Positions 15,051 through 23,367 are shown, numbered from the stretch's first letter. The stretch is 27,798 bases of DNA from an uncultured Lachnospiraceae bacterium (GCA_948688495.1 CAPQSW010000034.1:10754-38551), one strand, 5' to 3'. Numbers and translations: made by a program. Notes: generated from the letters alone by a model not told the origin.

Positions 15051-16913
15051 ATGAACAACCTAGCTTTAAGCGATAGAATTTTAATGTCGGTTGATAAACC
15101 GGCACGTTATATTGGCAATGAAGTAAATATGGTGCGGAAGAATCCAGAGGATGTAGAAATTCGCTTTGCCATGTGTTTCCCAGACGTATATGAGATTGGC
15201 ATGTCACATCTTGGCATCCAGATTCTTTATGATATGTTTAACCAGAGGGACGACGTATACTGTGAACGTGTCTATTCTCCGTGGAGTGATTTGCATAAAA
15301 TTATGAAGGAGGAGCAGATTCCATTATTTACTTTGGAGACACAGTCTCCTGTGTGTGATATGGATTTTCTAGGAATTACCATCCAGTATGAGATGTGTTA
15401 CACCAACATTCTGCAGATTCTTGATTTAAGTCATATTCCAATGCTTGCACAGGAACGCACAGACGATGACCCGATTGTGATTGGCGGAGGTCCCTGCACA
15501 TACAATCCGGAACCTCTGGCGGATTTTTTTGATCTATTTTATATAGGAGAGGGCGAGACAATGTACGATACGTTGTTTGACCTCTATATCTCTATGAAAA
15601 AACAAGGAGGCACCCGAAAGGAATTCTTACGTGCAGTGTGCAAACTTCCTGGCATTTATGTACCCTCCTTGTATGAGGTATCTTACCAGGAAGATGGTAC
15701 CATTGCATCCTTTACCCCAAAATATGAGGATGTTCCACCGACAATCTGCAAGGAAGTCCAGATGGATTTAACAGACACTTTTTATCCGCGCAAACCGCTG
15801 GTTCCCTATATTAAGGCAACACAGGACAGGGTTGTATTAGAAATTCAGCGCGGCTGTATCCGCGGCTGCCGTTTCTGCCAGGCGGGCATGATTTACCGGC
15901 CCACCAGAGAGCGGGATGTTGAGATGCTCAAAGAATGCGCACGAGACATGCTTGAAAGTACGGGACATGAGGAAATATCCTTAAGCTCTTTAAGCTCCAG
16001 TGATTACAGTAAGCTCAAAGAACTGATGAACTATCTTATTAATTTCAGGGAAAAGGGCGTCAACATTTCCCTTCCATCCCTGCGGATTGATGCGTTTTCT
16101 TTGGATGTTATGAGCAAAGTCCAGGATATCAGAAAGAGTAGCCTGACTTTCGCACCGGAAGCGGGTTCCCAGCGCCTTAGGGATGTAATCAATAAAGGAC
16201 TGACAGAAGATGTGATTTTAGAAGGCGCCGGTCTTGCATTTGCAGGCGGCTGGCAGAAAGTCAAACTCTATTTTATGCTGGGGCTTCCCACGGAAACAGA
16301 GGAAGATATGAAAGAAATTCCGCGGCTTGCCGACAGGATCGCCCGGCGTTATTATGAGATTCCAAAAGAACAGCGTAGCGGTAAATGTCAGATTACAATC
16401 AGCACTTCATTCTTCGTACCCAAACCTTTCACTCCATTCCAATGGGCTTCTATGCATCCTAAGGAAGAATATCTGGCACGTGCCCGGGTGGTCAATGAAG
16501 AAATGAAGGAACAATTAAATCGCAAGAGCTTAAAGTACAACTGGCATGAAGCGGATGTAACGGTCTTAGAGGGTGTATTTGCCAGAGGTGACCGCCGTGT
16601 GGGACAAGTCCTGCAAAGGGCCTATGAGAAAGGTTGTATGTTTGATGCCTGGAGTGAATTTTTTGATAATAAAAAATGGATGGAAGCTTTTCAGGAATGC
16701 GGTATATCTATCAAATTTTATAATCAGAGAGAGAGAGGTTTGGATGAAATCCTTCCCTGGGATTTCATCGACTGCGGTGTATCAAAATCATTTCTAAAGC
16801 GTGAATGGCAGCATGCCCTAAAAGGGGAAGTAACACCCAATTGTAAGATACAGTGTAACGGCTGCGGGGCAGCAAAATTTGAGGGAGGTGTCTGTCTTGA
16901 ACATCAGAATTAA
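15051..16913 (+). CDS. TIGR03960-family B12-binding/radical SAM protein
   Basis: A 620-residue radical SAM protein. The N-terminal 200 residues resemble a cobalamin-binding Rossmann fold (FPDVYEIGMSHLGIQILYDMF; IGGGPCTYNPEPLADFFDLF), and the radical SAM core begins near 255 with EIQRGCIRGCRFCQAGM, whose Cys269, Cys273 and Cys276 bind the [4Fe-4S] cluster. SSLSSSDYS and LPSLRIDAF follow, as in methylthiotransferase-like enzymes. The C-terminus carries a further Cys cluster (CKIQCNGCGA). The reaction is unknown. It is followed, with overlapping ends, by a DUF2344 protein with which it is almost always paired in clostridia, and in some species the two are fused; an RNA modification role is often suspected but unproven. 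AAGGAG precedes the ATG by 8 bases. Confidence 0.92.
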   Translation: MNNLALSDRILMSVDKPARYIGNEVNMVRKNPEDVEIRFAMCFPDVYEIGMSHLGIQILYDMFNQRDDVYCERVYSPWSDLHKIMKEEQIPLFTLETQSPVCDMDFLGITIQYEMCYTNILQILDLSHIPMLAQERTDDDPIVIGGGPCTYNPEPLADFFDLFYIGEGETMYDTLFDLYISMKKQGGTRKEFLRAVCKLPGIYVPSLYEVSYQEDGTIASFTPKYEDVPPTICKEVQMDLTDTFYPRKPLVPYIKATQDRVVLEIQRGCIRGCRFCQAGMIYRPTRERDVEMLKECARDMLESTGHEEISLSSLSSSDYSKLKELMNYLINFREKGVNISLPSLRIDAFSLDVMSKVQDIRKSSLTFAPEAGSQRLRDVINKGLTEDVILEGAGLAFAGGWQKVKLYFMLGLPTETEEDMKEIPRLADRIARRYYEIPKEQRSGKCQITISTSFFVPKPFTPFQWASMHPKEEYLARARVVNEEMKEQLNRKSLKYNWHEADVTVLEGVFARGDRRVGQVLQRAYEKGCMFDAWSEFFDNKKWMEAFQECGISIKFYNQRERGLDEILPWDFIDCGVSKSFLKREWQHALKGEVTPNCKIQCNGCGAAKFEGGVCLEHQN

Positions 16914-17709
16914 GTTTGGAAAGTACGGTGTCATGAGGTTTGTCGGGCATCTTGATGTCATGCGTTATTTCCAGAAAGCCATGCGCCGTGCCAATATTGA
17001 TATTGCATATTCGGAAGGGTACAGCCCGCATCAGATCATGTCCTTCGCGGCACCGTTGGGCGTTGGTGTTACCAGTGATGGTGAGTATTTCGATATCGAA
17101 GTAAATACTTCCAGTTCCAGCCAGGAGGCCATGGAAGCCTTGAATAAAGTGATGGTGGAGGGTATTTCCATTCTGGAATACAAGCAATTGCCTGATACAG
17201 CAAAAACCTCCATGTCGCTGGTGGCTGCTGCGGATTATCTGGTTTGTCCGAAACCAGGCTGTCGGCCTTTTGCCGAAACATTGCTTGAGCTTCAAGAAAA
17301 GGTTCATGCCTTTTATGAAGGGCAGTCTGAAATCTGTATCACAAAACAGACGAAAAAACGTGAGATTCAGATGGACTTAAAGCCCTTGATCTATCAGATG
17401 AAGGCTTCTGGTAAGGATGGGAATCCTTCACTGTTTCTCAGGGTATCTACCGGAAGCAATGATAATGTCAAACCAGAGCTTGTGCTTGAGGCATTCTGCC
17501 ATTTTCATGGAATTTCTTATGATGCATTAGCATTTCAGGTACACCGCCTTGAGGTTTATGCAAAGGCAGATGAGATTCCAGTAAAAGGTGAGAAGGAACG
17601 AAAAGCCTATGAGGCTTTTCTTGTCAAGCAACGGCAGTCTTACCAAAAAGAAGGAAAAGAGTTTCCGCAGTTTCTTCCCCTGGGGGAACTTGGATGGGAT
17701 ATAAAGTAA
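16897..17709 (+). CDS. TIGR03936 / DUF2344 radical SAM-associated protein
   Basis: A 270-residue protein accompanying the upstream radical SAM enzyme. The opening NIRIKFGKYGVMRFVGHLDVMR and the SEGYSPHQIMSFAAPLGVGVTSDGEY-like segment (given here only in part) are the DUF2344 hallmarks; no cluster-binding cysteines are present. The most likely start is the TTG at 16897: GGGAGG (16883-16888) is 8 bases upstream, and homologues begin just here. The GTG at 16888 overlaps that site. The gene overlaps the radical SAM gene by 17 bases, so translation is probably coupled. It presumably supplies a substrate-binding or RNA-binding function to its neighbour, which is inference. Confidence 0.87.
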   Translation: MNIRIKFGKYGVMRFVGHLDVMRYFQKAMRRANIDIAYSEGYSPHQIMSFAAPLGVGVTSDGEYFDIEVNTSSSSQEAMEALNKVMVEGISILEYKQLPDTAKTSMSLVAAADYLVCPKPGCRPFAETLLELQEKVHAFYEGQSEICITKQTKKREIQMDLKPLIYQMKASGKDGNPSLFLRVSTGSNDNVKPELVLEAFCHFHGISYDALAFQVHRLEVYAKADEIPVKGEKERKAYEAFLVKQRQSYQKEGKEFPQFLPLGELGWDIK

Positions 17710-17721
17710 AAGGGGAACTCC

Positions 17722-18909
17722 ATGGAAAACACACTGTTAATTACCAAACTTATCTGGAATCAGAAGAATTATATTGCAACAGCGCTTTACCAGGGGGCAA
17801 AACTATTGGAAGTTTCTCTGGAACCGTTGGATGCGCAGAATATCCTGGGAAATATTTATGTAGGCAGGGTGAAGGATATTGTGAAAAACCTCAATGCTGC
17901 CTTTATTGAAATTGCACCGGGCGTTCCTTGTTATTATAGTTTAGATGATTTGAGAAACCCCATGTATGTGAAAAAAATTAATAGTCCCCGTATGGTTCAG
18001 GGAGACGAAGTACTGGTTCAAGTGGTCCGCGAAAGCAGTAAAGGCAAACCTCCCAAAGTCAGCACGAACTTAAATTTCTCCGGAAAGTACCTTGTGCTCA
18101 CCAACGAGAATACTTCTCTGGGCATTTCAAGGAAACTGGATGCTGAAACGAAAAAAAGACTGAAACATTCCCTGGATTTTGAGGAAGGGGCAGATTTCGG
18201 AGTTATCATACGTACGAATGCGGCTCATGCGGCTGCAGAGGATATAAAAGCAGAATACCTTAGGTTGAGGCAGGAGTATCTCACTTTAAAGGAAACGGCG
18301 GTGCACCGGACAACGTTTAGCTGCTTGAAAAAGGAGTTACCACAATATCTGCATACCATTCAGGATATAAACGAGGATCGGTTAGATACCATACTCACTG
18401 ACGACAAGGAGATTTATGCACAGGTCTCACAATATCTCAAAAGATTTGCGCTGCAGAAATGTACGCTTCAATTTTATGAAGATTCCATGTTAAGTTTAAA
18501 TAAGCTTTACAGCCTGGATGTGAGACTAAAGGAAGCTTTACAGGAACGGGTATGGATGAAATCCGGTGGTTATCTCGTAATACAGCCCACTGAGGCGCTT
18601 ACGGTTATTGACGTCAATTCTGGAAAGAGTATTACGAAAAAGAATGCACAGGAACATTACCTTAACATTAACTTAGAGGCAGCAGCAGAGATTGCACACC
18701 AGCTTCGGCTTCGGAATCTGTCAGGGATTATTATTGTGGACTTTATCGATATGAAATCAGAATCAGATAATGAATTTTTACTAAAAACCCTGCGTTCCAA
18801 TCTCTGCACAGACAGTGTGCCTGTTCAAGTTGTGGATATGACGAAACTGCATCTCGTGGAAATCACGCGCAAGAAAGTGAAAAAGTCGCTGGCTGAGCAG
18901 TTAAAATAG
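17722..18909 (+). CDS. Ribonuclease E/G family protein, short form without zinc-link
   Basis: A single-strand endoribonuclease of 395 residues. The N-terminal part contains an S1-like domain (about 38-115, with NILGNIYVGRVKDI), and the DNase I-like catalytic region carries LTVIDVNSGKS (Asp297) and IIIVDFIDMKS (Asp340), equivalent to E. coli RNase E Asp303 and Asp346. In RNase G/E the sequence after the ELTRKR-like segment continues to a CPxCxG zinc-link that makes the dimer; here the chain ends at EITRKKVKKSLAEQLK, so that cysteine motif is absent. The enzyme may still be active but should assemble differently. The frame ends cleanly at TAG, just before the rplU promoter. AAAGGGG precedes the ATG. 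Confidence 0.9.
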   Translation: MENTLLITKLIWNQKNYIATALYQGAKLLEVSLEPLDAQNILGNIYVGRVKDIVKNLNAAFIEIAPGVPCYYSLDDLRNPMYVKKINSPRMVQGDEVLVQVVRESSKGKPPKVSTNLNFSGKYLVLTNENTSLGISRKLDAETKKRLKHSLDFEEGADFGVIIRTNAAHAAAEDIKAEYLRLRQEYLTLKETAVHRTTFSCLKKELPQYLHTIQDINEDRLDTILTDDKEIYAQVSQYLKRFALQKCTLQFYEDSMLSLNKLYSLDVRLKEALQERVWMKSGGYLVIQPTEALTVIDVNSGKSITKKNAQEHYLNINLEAAAEIAHQLRLRNLSGIIIVDFIDMKSESDNEFLLKTLRSNLCTDSVPVQVVDMTKLHLVEITRKKVKKSLAEQLK

Positions 18910-18938
18910 TTGACACTGGGTTTTATTTGTGGTAATCT
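18910..18938 (+). promoter_or_regulatory. Promoter of the rplU operon
   Basis: TTGACA (18910-18915), a perfect -35 box directly after the RNase stop codon, is followed after 17 bases by TAATCT (18933-18938). A second -10-like TATACT lies at 18938-18943 but with a 22-base spacer. Transcription would begin near 18945, giving the L21 leader below. Confidence 0.7.
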
Positions 18939-18944
18939 ATACTA

Positions 18945-19016
18945 GTGTGCCGCACAGTGAGGTTTTAAGTCTGCGTAAGCAGCACCGCAACTGGCGAGTA
19001 ATGATAAGAGGAGGTG
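18945..19016 (+). ncRNA. Ribosomal protein L21 leader
   Basis: The leader between the promoter and rplU includes a GNRA-capped hairpin, CTGC (18971-18974) - GTAA - GCAG (18979-18982), flanked by the conserved-looking CACAGTGAGG and ACCGCAACTGGCGAG. It resembles the L21 leader RNA found before rplU in low-GC Gram-positives, which is thought to bind L21 and regulate the operon. Assignment is from memory of the motif and its position; a covariance search would confirm it. Confidence 0.65.
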
Positions 19017-19020
19017 CCAT

Positions 19021-19326
19021 ATGTACGCAATTATAGCAACAGGTGGTAAGCAGTACAAAGTATCCGAAGGCGATATCATTACCATTGAAAAGCTTGGTGT
19101 AGAAGCTGGTGAGAAGGTTACTTTCGATAACGTATTAGCAGTGAGCGGTGATTCCCTGAAAGTTGGAGATGACGTAGCAAATGCAACTGTTGAAGCTTCT
19201 GTAGTAGAAAACGGCAGAGGTAAGAAAGTTATCGTATACAAGTACAAGAGAAAAACCGGCTATCATAAGAAGAACGGTCATAGACAGTCCTTCACCAAGG
19301 TTAAGATTGAAAAGATTAATGGCTAA
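19021..19326 (+). CDS. rplU: 50S ribosomal protein L21
   Basis: A 101-residue 23S-binding protein of the large subunit. MYAIIATGGKQYKV is the family N-terminus, and KRKTGYHKKNGHRQSFTKVKI is the basic C-terminal tail. Strong GAGGAGGTG precedes the ATG. It is the first gene of a conserved cluster with prp and rpmA, and its synthesis may be controlled by the leader upstream. Confidence 0.98.
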   Translation: MYAIIATGGKQYKVSEGDIITIEKLGVEAGEKVTFDNVLAVSGDSLKVGDDVANATVEASVVENGRGKKVIVYKYKRKTGYHKKNGHRQSFTKVKIEKING

Positions 19327-19342
19327 TCGATAGGAAATTGTT

Positions 19343-19672
19343 ATGATACAGATAACGATTTTAAAAAACCAGGTGAATGAGTACACAGCATTTCGATGTA
19401 TCGGACATGCAGGATATGCCGACCCCGGAGAAGATATTGTATGTGCCGCTGTTTCTGTATTGGTCATCAATACAATCAATTCTATAGAACATTTTACTTC
19501 TGATGAATTTGATTTATCAACAGATCAGGAGAGCGGCCGGATCGATTTTTCCTTAAAGGATGGTTATTCCAAGGAGTCATTGCTGTTTATCCAGTCACTG
19601 GTTTTAGGCTTACAGGGAATACAAAAAAATTACGGAACTGAATATATGACGCTTATATTCAAGGAGGTGTAA
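19343..19672 (+). CDS. prp: Ribosomal-processing cysteine protease Prp
   Basis: Prp (YsxB) cleaves the N-terminal extension of L27 in Firmicutes and related bacteria, an essential step for 50S assembly. The 109-residue protein has the catalytic pair His22 (CIGHAGYA) and Cys34 (GEDIVCAAVSVL), the same spacing as in the characterised staphylococcal enzyme. It lies between rplU and rpmA, next to its substrate, with the L27 start 4 bases after its stop and the AAGGAGGTG site of rpmA covering its last codons. No signal sequence. Confidence 0.95.
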   Translation: MIQITILKNQVNEYTAFRCIGHAGYADPGEDIVCAAVSVLVINTINSIEHFTSDEFDLSTDQESGRIDFSLKDGYSKESLLFIQSLVLGLQGIQKNYGTEYMTLIFKEV

Positions 19673-19675
19673 GAC

Positions 19676-19966
19676 ATGTTGAATATGAACCTTCAATTTT
19701 TCGCTCATAAGAAGGGAGTTGGCTCTACCAAGAACGGCAGAGATTCCGAGTCCAAGAGACTGGGCGCAAAAAGGGCTGATGGACAGTTTGTAAAAGCTGG
19801 GAATATTTTGTACAGACAGCGTGGTACAAAGATTCATCCAGGAGTAAATGTAGGAATCGGCGGAGATGATACCTTATATGCTAAGGTTGATGGTGTGCTG
19901 AGATTTGAAAGAAAAGGCAGAAGTAAGAAACAAGCTTCTGTGTATCCAGTAGCAAGCAACGAATAA
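19676..19966 (+). CDS. rpmA: 50S ribosomal protein L27 with cleavable N-terminal extension
   Basis: A 96-residue L27 whose mature N-terminus reaches the peptidyl-transferase centre. It begins MLNMNLQFFAHKKGVGS; the LQFFA / HKKG junction is the Prp cleavage motif, so the first 10 residues should be removed after translation. KNGRDSESKRLGAKRADGQ and RQRGTKIHPG are standard L27 signatures. A terminator-like stem-loop follows, perhaps lowering expression of obg relative to the ribosomal genes. Confidence 0.98.
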   Translation: MLNMNLQFFAHKKGVGSTKNGRDSESKRLGAKRADGQFVKAGNILYRQRGTKIHPGVNVGIGGDDTLYAKVDGVLRFERKGRSKKQASVYPVASNE

Positions 19967-19986
19967 GACAGTATTCAATACGACTG

Positions 19987-20021
19987 ATAGACTCGACTGA
20001 AACGGCCGGGTCTATTCTTTT
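19987..20021 (+). terminator. Terminator-like stem-loop between rpmA and obg
   Basis: ATAGACTCG (19987-19995) pairs with CGGGTCTAT (20007-20015), 9 pairs with one G-U, extended inside by a few more pairs around an AAA loop, and followed by TCTTTTC. It is probably a partial terminator or attenuator, since obg and the later genes have no obvious own promoter. Confidence 0.65.
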
Positions 20022-20036
20022 CATGAGGTAAATGAA

Positions 20037-21323
20037 ATGTTTGCAGATAACGCAAGAATTATTATAAAATCAGGAAAGGGCGGTGATGGACATGTTTCTT
20101 TCCGCAGAGAAAAATATGTTCCTAACGGTGGCCCCGATGGCGGCGATGGCGGAAATGGCGGCAATTTAATTTTCCAGGTAGATGAAGGCTTAAACACGCT
20201 GGCAGATTTCAGGCACAGGCGCAAATATGCCGCCCAGAATGGAGAAGAAGGCGGAAAACGTAACTGCCACGGCAAAAAGGGCGACGATTTGATTGTAAAG
20301 GTTCCGGCAGGAACAATTATAAGGGACGCCGATACCGATAAAGTCATTGCAGATATGTCAGGAGACAATACGAGGCAAATTGTCCTGCGTGGCGGCAGAG
20401 GCGGACTTGGCAACCAACACTATGCAACAGCTACAATGCAGGCCCCAAAGTATGCGCAGCCAGGGCAGCCAGGCATTGAGCTTGAAGTACGCCTTGAGCT
20501 GAAAGTAATTGCCGATGTAGGATTAGTTGGATTTCCTAATGTTGGAAAATCTACCCTGCTATCCAGAGTCAGCAATGCGCGTCCCAAAATTGCCAACTAT
20601 CATTTTACCACGTTGAACCCTAACCTGGGCGTGGTGGATCTTGAGGATGCCAGTGGTTTTGTGATTGCCGATATTCCCGGTCTCATTGAGGGAGCTGCCG
20701 AAGGGATTGGATTAGGACATGATTTCCTGCGGCATATTGAACGTACAAAGGTAATGATTCATATGGTAGATGCAGCTTCCGTAGAAGGACGTGACCCGAT
20801 TGCAGACATTTATGCCATCAATAAAGAGCTGGAATCGTACAATCCTGAACTTTTAAAAAAACCGCAGGTTATTGCGGCAAATAAGATAGATGCCATTTAT
20901 GATGAGGCCCAAAGCGCCATTCCACTTTTAAAGGCCGAATTTGAACCAAAAGGCATTAAGGTCTATCCTATTTCAGCAGTCAGTGGACAAGGCTTAACGG
21001 AGTTGTTATATCATGTACAGGAACTGTTATCCCGGCTGGATAACACCCCGATTGTCTATGAACAGGAGTTTTATCCGGAAATGCTGGAATTTCGTGAAGA
21101 CGCCTATACGGTGGAATATGACGAAGAAGAAAACCTATATGTAGTAGAAGGGCCAAAGATTGAAAAAATGCTTGGTTATACCAATATCGATTCCGAAAAA
21201 GGATTTTTATTCTTCCAGAAATTCCTCCGTGATCAGGGAATCCTAGAGAAATTGGAAGAACTTGGCATTTCGGAAGGAGACACCGTCCGAATGTATGGGT
21301 TACAGTTTGATTACTATAAATAG
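20037..21323 (+). CDS. obg: GTPase Obg/CgtA
   Basis: A ribosome-associated GTPase of 428 residues involved in late 50S assembly, stress response and, in Bacillus, sporulation initiation. The glycine-rich Obg domain spans 1-158 (GKGGDGHVSFRREK; GPDGGDGGNGGN). The G domain has GFPNVGKST (165-173), the switch II DIPGLIEGA (212-), NKID (282-285) and SAVSG (313-317). The C-terminal OCT domain (about 345-428) ends GLQFDYYK. All nucleotide-binding motifs are intact. The ATG at 20037 follows a modest ATGAGG site. YhbY, another 50S-associated factor, follows after 12 bases. Confidence 0.97.
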   Translation: MFADNARIIIKSGKGGDGHVSFRREKYVPNGGPDGGDGGNGGNLIFQVDEGLNTLADFRHRRKYAAQNGEEGGKRNCHGKKGDDLIVKVPAGTIIRDADTDKVIADMSGDNTRQIVLRGGRGGLGNQHYATATMQAPKYAQPGQPGIELEVRLELKVIADVGLVGFPNVGKSTLLSRVSNARPKIANYHFTTLNPNLGVVDLEDASGFVIADIPGLIEGAAEGIGLGHDFLRHIERTKVMIHMVDAASVEGRDPIADIYAINKELESYNPELLKKPQVIAANKIDAIYDEAQSAIPLLKAEFEPKGIKVYPISAVSGQGLTELLYHVQELLSRLDNTPIVYEQEFYPEMLEFREDAYTVEYDEEENLYVVEGPKIEKMLGYTNIDSEKGFLFFQKFLRDQGILEKLEELGISEGDTVRMYGLQFDYYK

Positions 21324-21335
21324 AAAGGATAACAT

Positions 21336-21638
21336 ATGGCTATGACAAGTAAACAACGTGCGTATTTAAAAAGCCTTGCCAACAGTATCACCCCTATTTT
21401 CCAGGTAGGGAAGGCTAGCCTGACACCGGAAATCATAACCGCTGTGGATGAAGCGCTTGAGAAAAGGGAACTTATTAAAATTTCTGTTCTAAAAAATTGT
21501 TTTGATGATCCAAAAGAACTGGCAGAAACAATTGCCGGGCGAACGAAATCTCAGGTCGTCCATGTGATTGGCAAGAAGATTGTATTGTACCGTCCGGCAA
21601 AGAAAAACCCCAAGATTCAACTTCCAAAGCAAACATAG
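21336..21638 (+). CDS. yhbY: YhbY family RNA-binding protein (CRM domain)
   Basis: A 100-residue protein that binds pre-50S particles. One CRM domain fills the chain: LTSKQRAYLKSLA-type opening (here MTSKQRAYLKSLANSITPIF), then the GxxG-related QVGKASLT, and LIKISVLKNCFDDPKELAE. GRTKSQVVHVIGKKIVLYR closes the domain. An AGAAAGGA site precedes the ATG. It sits within the obg - nadD cluster, as in many clostridia. Confidence 0.94.
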   Translation: MAMTSKQRAYLKSLANSITPIFQVGKASLTPEIITAVDEALEKRELIKISVLKNCFDDPKELAETIAGRTKSQVVHVIGKKIVLYRPAKKNPKIQLPKQT

Positions 21639-21702
21639 GGAAAATGCCAGGAAGGAAATTATGTATAGATTTAATAATTATAAATAGGTCAGGAAATCTA
21701 AT

Positions 21703-22353
21703 ATGCAGATAAGATATAAGAATGCCAACAATAAAGAGCACAGACGAATAGGTATCATGGGAGGTACATTCAATCCCATTCATAATGGACATCTGGTCAT
21801 TGCAGAAAATGCCAGGGAGCAATTTTCGCTGGATCAAATATTATTTATTCCTACCGGGCATTCACCATTGAAACACAAACAGCACATTACAAATGCAGTC
21901 CACCGATGTGCCATGGTATCCCTGGCAATCTCAGACAATCCGTCGTTTGTTCTGAATGAGATTGAAGTCCATTCCCCTGAGATCAGCTATACCTATCGAA
22001 CAGTAGAAAAATTAAAAAAGAATTATATTTCTTCTGAATTATTTTTTATTCTGGGGGCAGATTCCCTGTTTGACTTTGAATCTTGGAAACATCCAGAATT
22101 GATTCTTAAAAATTGTAGTATTTTGGCTGCTTACCGAAAGCATCAAAAACAGGACGAATTTTGGGGACAGATTGCATATTTGAATAAAAAATATCCGGAT
22201 AAATTTTATCCCCTAGACACACCAGAGCTGGAGGTATCTTCCCAGGAGATACGCCAAAGACTGCAGGAACAGAGAAGTATTCGATATCTGGTTCCCAAAA
22301 CAGTGGAAACATATATAAAAGACAAAAAATTATATTCTGATTTTATATCATGA
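21703..22353 (+). CDS. nadD: Nicotinate-nucleotide adenylyltransferase
   Basis: Transfers AMP to nicotinate mononucleotide, making deamido-NAD. The 216 residues contain GIMGGTFNPIHNGHLVIAE with the nucleotidyltransferase HxGH motif (HNGH), the FIPTGHSPLKH substrate loop, FILGADSLFDFESWK, and the terminal SSQEIRQRL motif. The N-terminus is about 14 residues longer than usual before the first strand (MQIRYKNANNKEHRR), but AGGAAA lies 7 bases before this ATG and no better start exists. It is followed by yqeK and rsfS, the common Firmicutes order. Confidence 0.95.
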   Translation: MQIRYKNANNKEHRRIGIMGGTFNPIHNGHLVIAENAREQFSLDQILFIPTGHSPLKHKQHITNAVHRCAMVSLAISDNPSFVLNEIEVHSPEISYTYRTVEKLKKNYISSELFFILGADSLFDFESWKHPELILKNCSILAAYRKHQKQDEFWGQIAYLNKKYPDKFYPLDTPELEVSSQEIRQRLQEQRSIRYLVPKTVETYIKDKKLYSDFIS

Positions 22354-22368
22354 ATACCGGAGACAAGT

Positions 22369-22950
22369 ATGAAACGAAAAAAAATCGAAAAAAAACTAAA
22401 AAAAGAACTGGATAGGGAGCGTTATACCCACACACTGGGAGTCATGTATACGGCCGCGTCTCTGGCAATGGTTTACGGAGCGGACTTAGGGCAGGCAATG
22501 TATGCCGGATTGCTTCACGATTGTGCCAAATGTATCCCCAATGACAAAAAACTAGAGCTGTGCGAGGAATATGGGATTCCCATCCGGGAATCGGAACGAA
22601 ATTGCCCGTTTTTACTTCATGCAAAGCTTGGAGCATATTTGGCCAAGCACCTATATAAAGTAGATGACCAAATGATTCTTCATGCAATCCAAACGCATAC
22701 AACAGGGGAACCCCATATGAATGTTTTGGACAAGATTATATATATTTCTGACTATATTGAGCCCAACCGGAAAACTGCACCAAACCTGTCAGAAATAAGA
22801 AAGCTTGCTTTTGAAAATTTAGATATGGCCATGTTGAAGATTCTAGGGGATACCCTGGCTTTCCTGAAAGAGAAGGGCGGGGAAATCGATCCATTGACAA
22901 TACAAACCTATCAGCATTTTCAAGACAAAATAAATATAACAAAGGAGTGA
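22369..22950 (+). CDS. yqeK: YqeK family HD-domain hydrolase, symmetrical diadenosine tetraphosphatase
   Basis: A 193-residue metal-dependent phosphohydrolase; YqeK proteins hydrolyse Ap4A to two ADP. The HD domain is visible as His21 (YTHTLGVMYTA), GLLHDCAKCIP (His50-Asp51), FLLHAKLGAYLAK, and HAIQTHTTG with the further His ligands, followed by ISDYIEPNR. The N-terminus is a lysine-rich helix. It lies 15 bases after nadD and 6 bases before rsfS, so it is part of the same transcript. Confidence 0.93.
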   Translation: MKRKKIEKKLKKELDRERYTHTLGVMYTAASLAMVYGADLGQAMYAGLLHDCAKCIPNDKKLELCEEYGIPIRESERNCPFLLHAKLGAYLAKHLYKVDDQMILHAIQTHTTGEPHMNVLDKIIYISDYIEPNRKTAPNLSEIRKLAFENLDMAMLKILGDTLAFLKEKGGEIDPLTIQTYQHFQDKINITKE

Positions 22951-22956
22951 CTAATT

Positions 22957-23307
22957 ATGGATATTTCACATGAAATGGCTAAAATGGCATGCCATGTACT
23001 CAGCGAAAAGAAAGCCGAAGACATCCGGGTAATTGAAATCAGCGAAATTTCACCACTGGCAGATTATTTTATTATTGCAACCGGTGCAAACACAAACCAG
23101 ATTCAGGCTATGGTAGATGCAGTAGATGAAACCTTAACAAAAGCTGGTTATCCGGTAAAGCAGATAGAAGGAAATCGTAACTCCAGTTGGATACTCATGG
23201 ACTATCGTGATATTATCGTGCATATCTTCTCTAAAGAAGACCGCCTTTTCTATGATTTAGAGAGAATCTGGACGGACGGTAAAAGAATTGAACTGGAAGA
23301 TCTCTAA
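22957..23307 (+). CDS. rsfS: Ribosomal silencing factor RsfS
   Basis: RsfS binds L14 on the large subunit and blocks subunit joining under starvation. The 116-residue protein shows the family core: EKKAEDIRVIEISEISPLADYF (part), IIATGANTNQIQAMVDAV, GNRNSSWILMDYRDIIVHIF and the C-terminal YDLERIWTDGKRI. The AAGGAG site is 10 bases before the ATG. It is the last gene of the ribosome-assembly cluster; a bidirectional hairpin separates it from convergent lexA. Confidence 0.95.
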   Translation: MDISHEMAKMACHVLSEKKAEDIRVIEISEISPLADYFIIATGANTNQIQAMVDAVDETLTKAGYPVKQIEGNRNSSWILMDYRDIIVHIFSKEDRLFYDLERIWTDGKRIELEDL

Positions 23308-23328
23308 GTCTTCGTTCTCTAAAAAGTG

Positions 23329-23363
23329 CAGTCCAGCCGGCATTATAAATGCCAACTGGACTG
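23329..23363. terminator. Shared terminator between convergent rsfS and lexA
   Basis: CAGTCCAG (23329-23336) pairs with CTGGACTG (23356-23363), and GGCATT (23339-23344) with AATGCC (23348-23353) around an ATA loop, with a CC/AA internal mismatch. On the minus strand it is followed by a TTTTT run (plus 23321-23325), so it is a proper lexA terminator. On the plus strand it is followed only by TTCCCT and should be weaker for rsfS. Confidence 0.85.
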
Positions 23364-23367
23364 TTCC

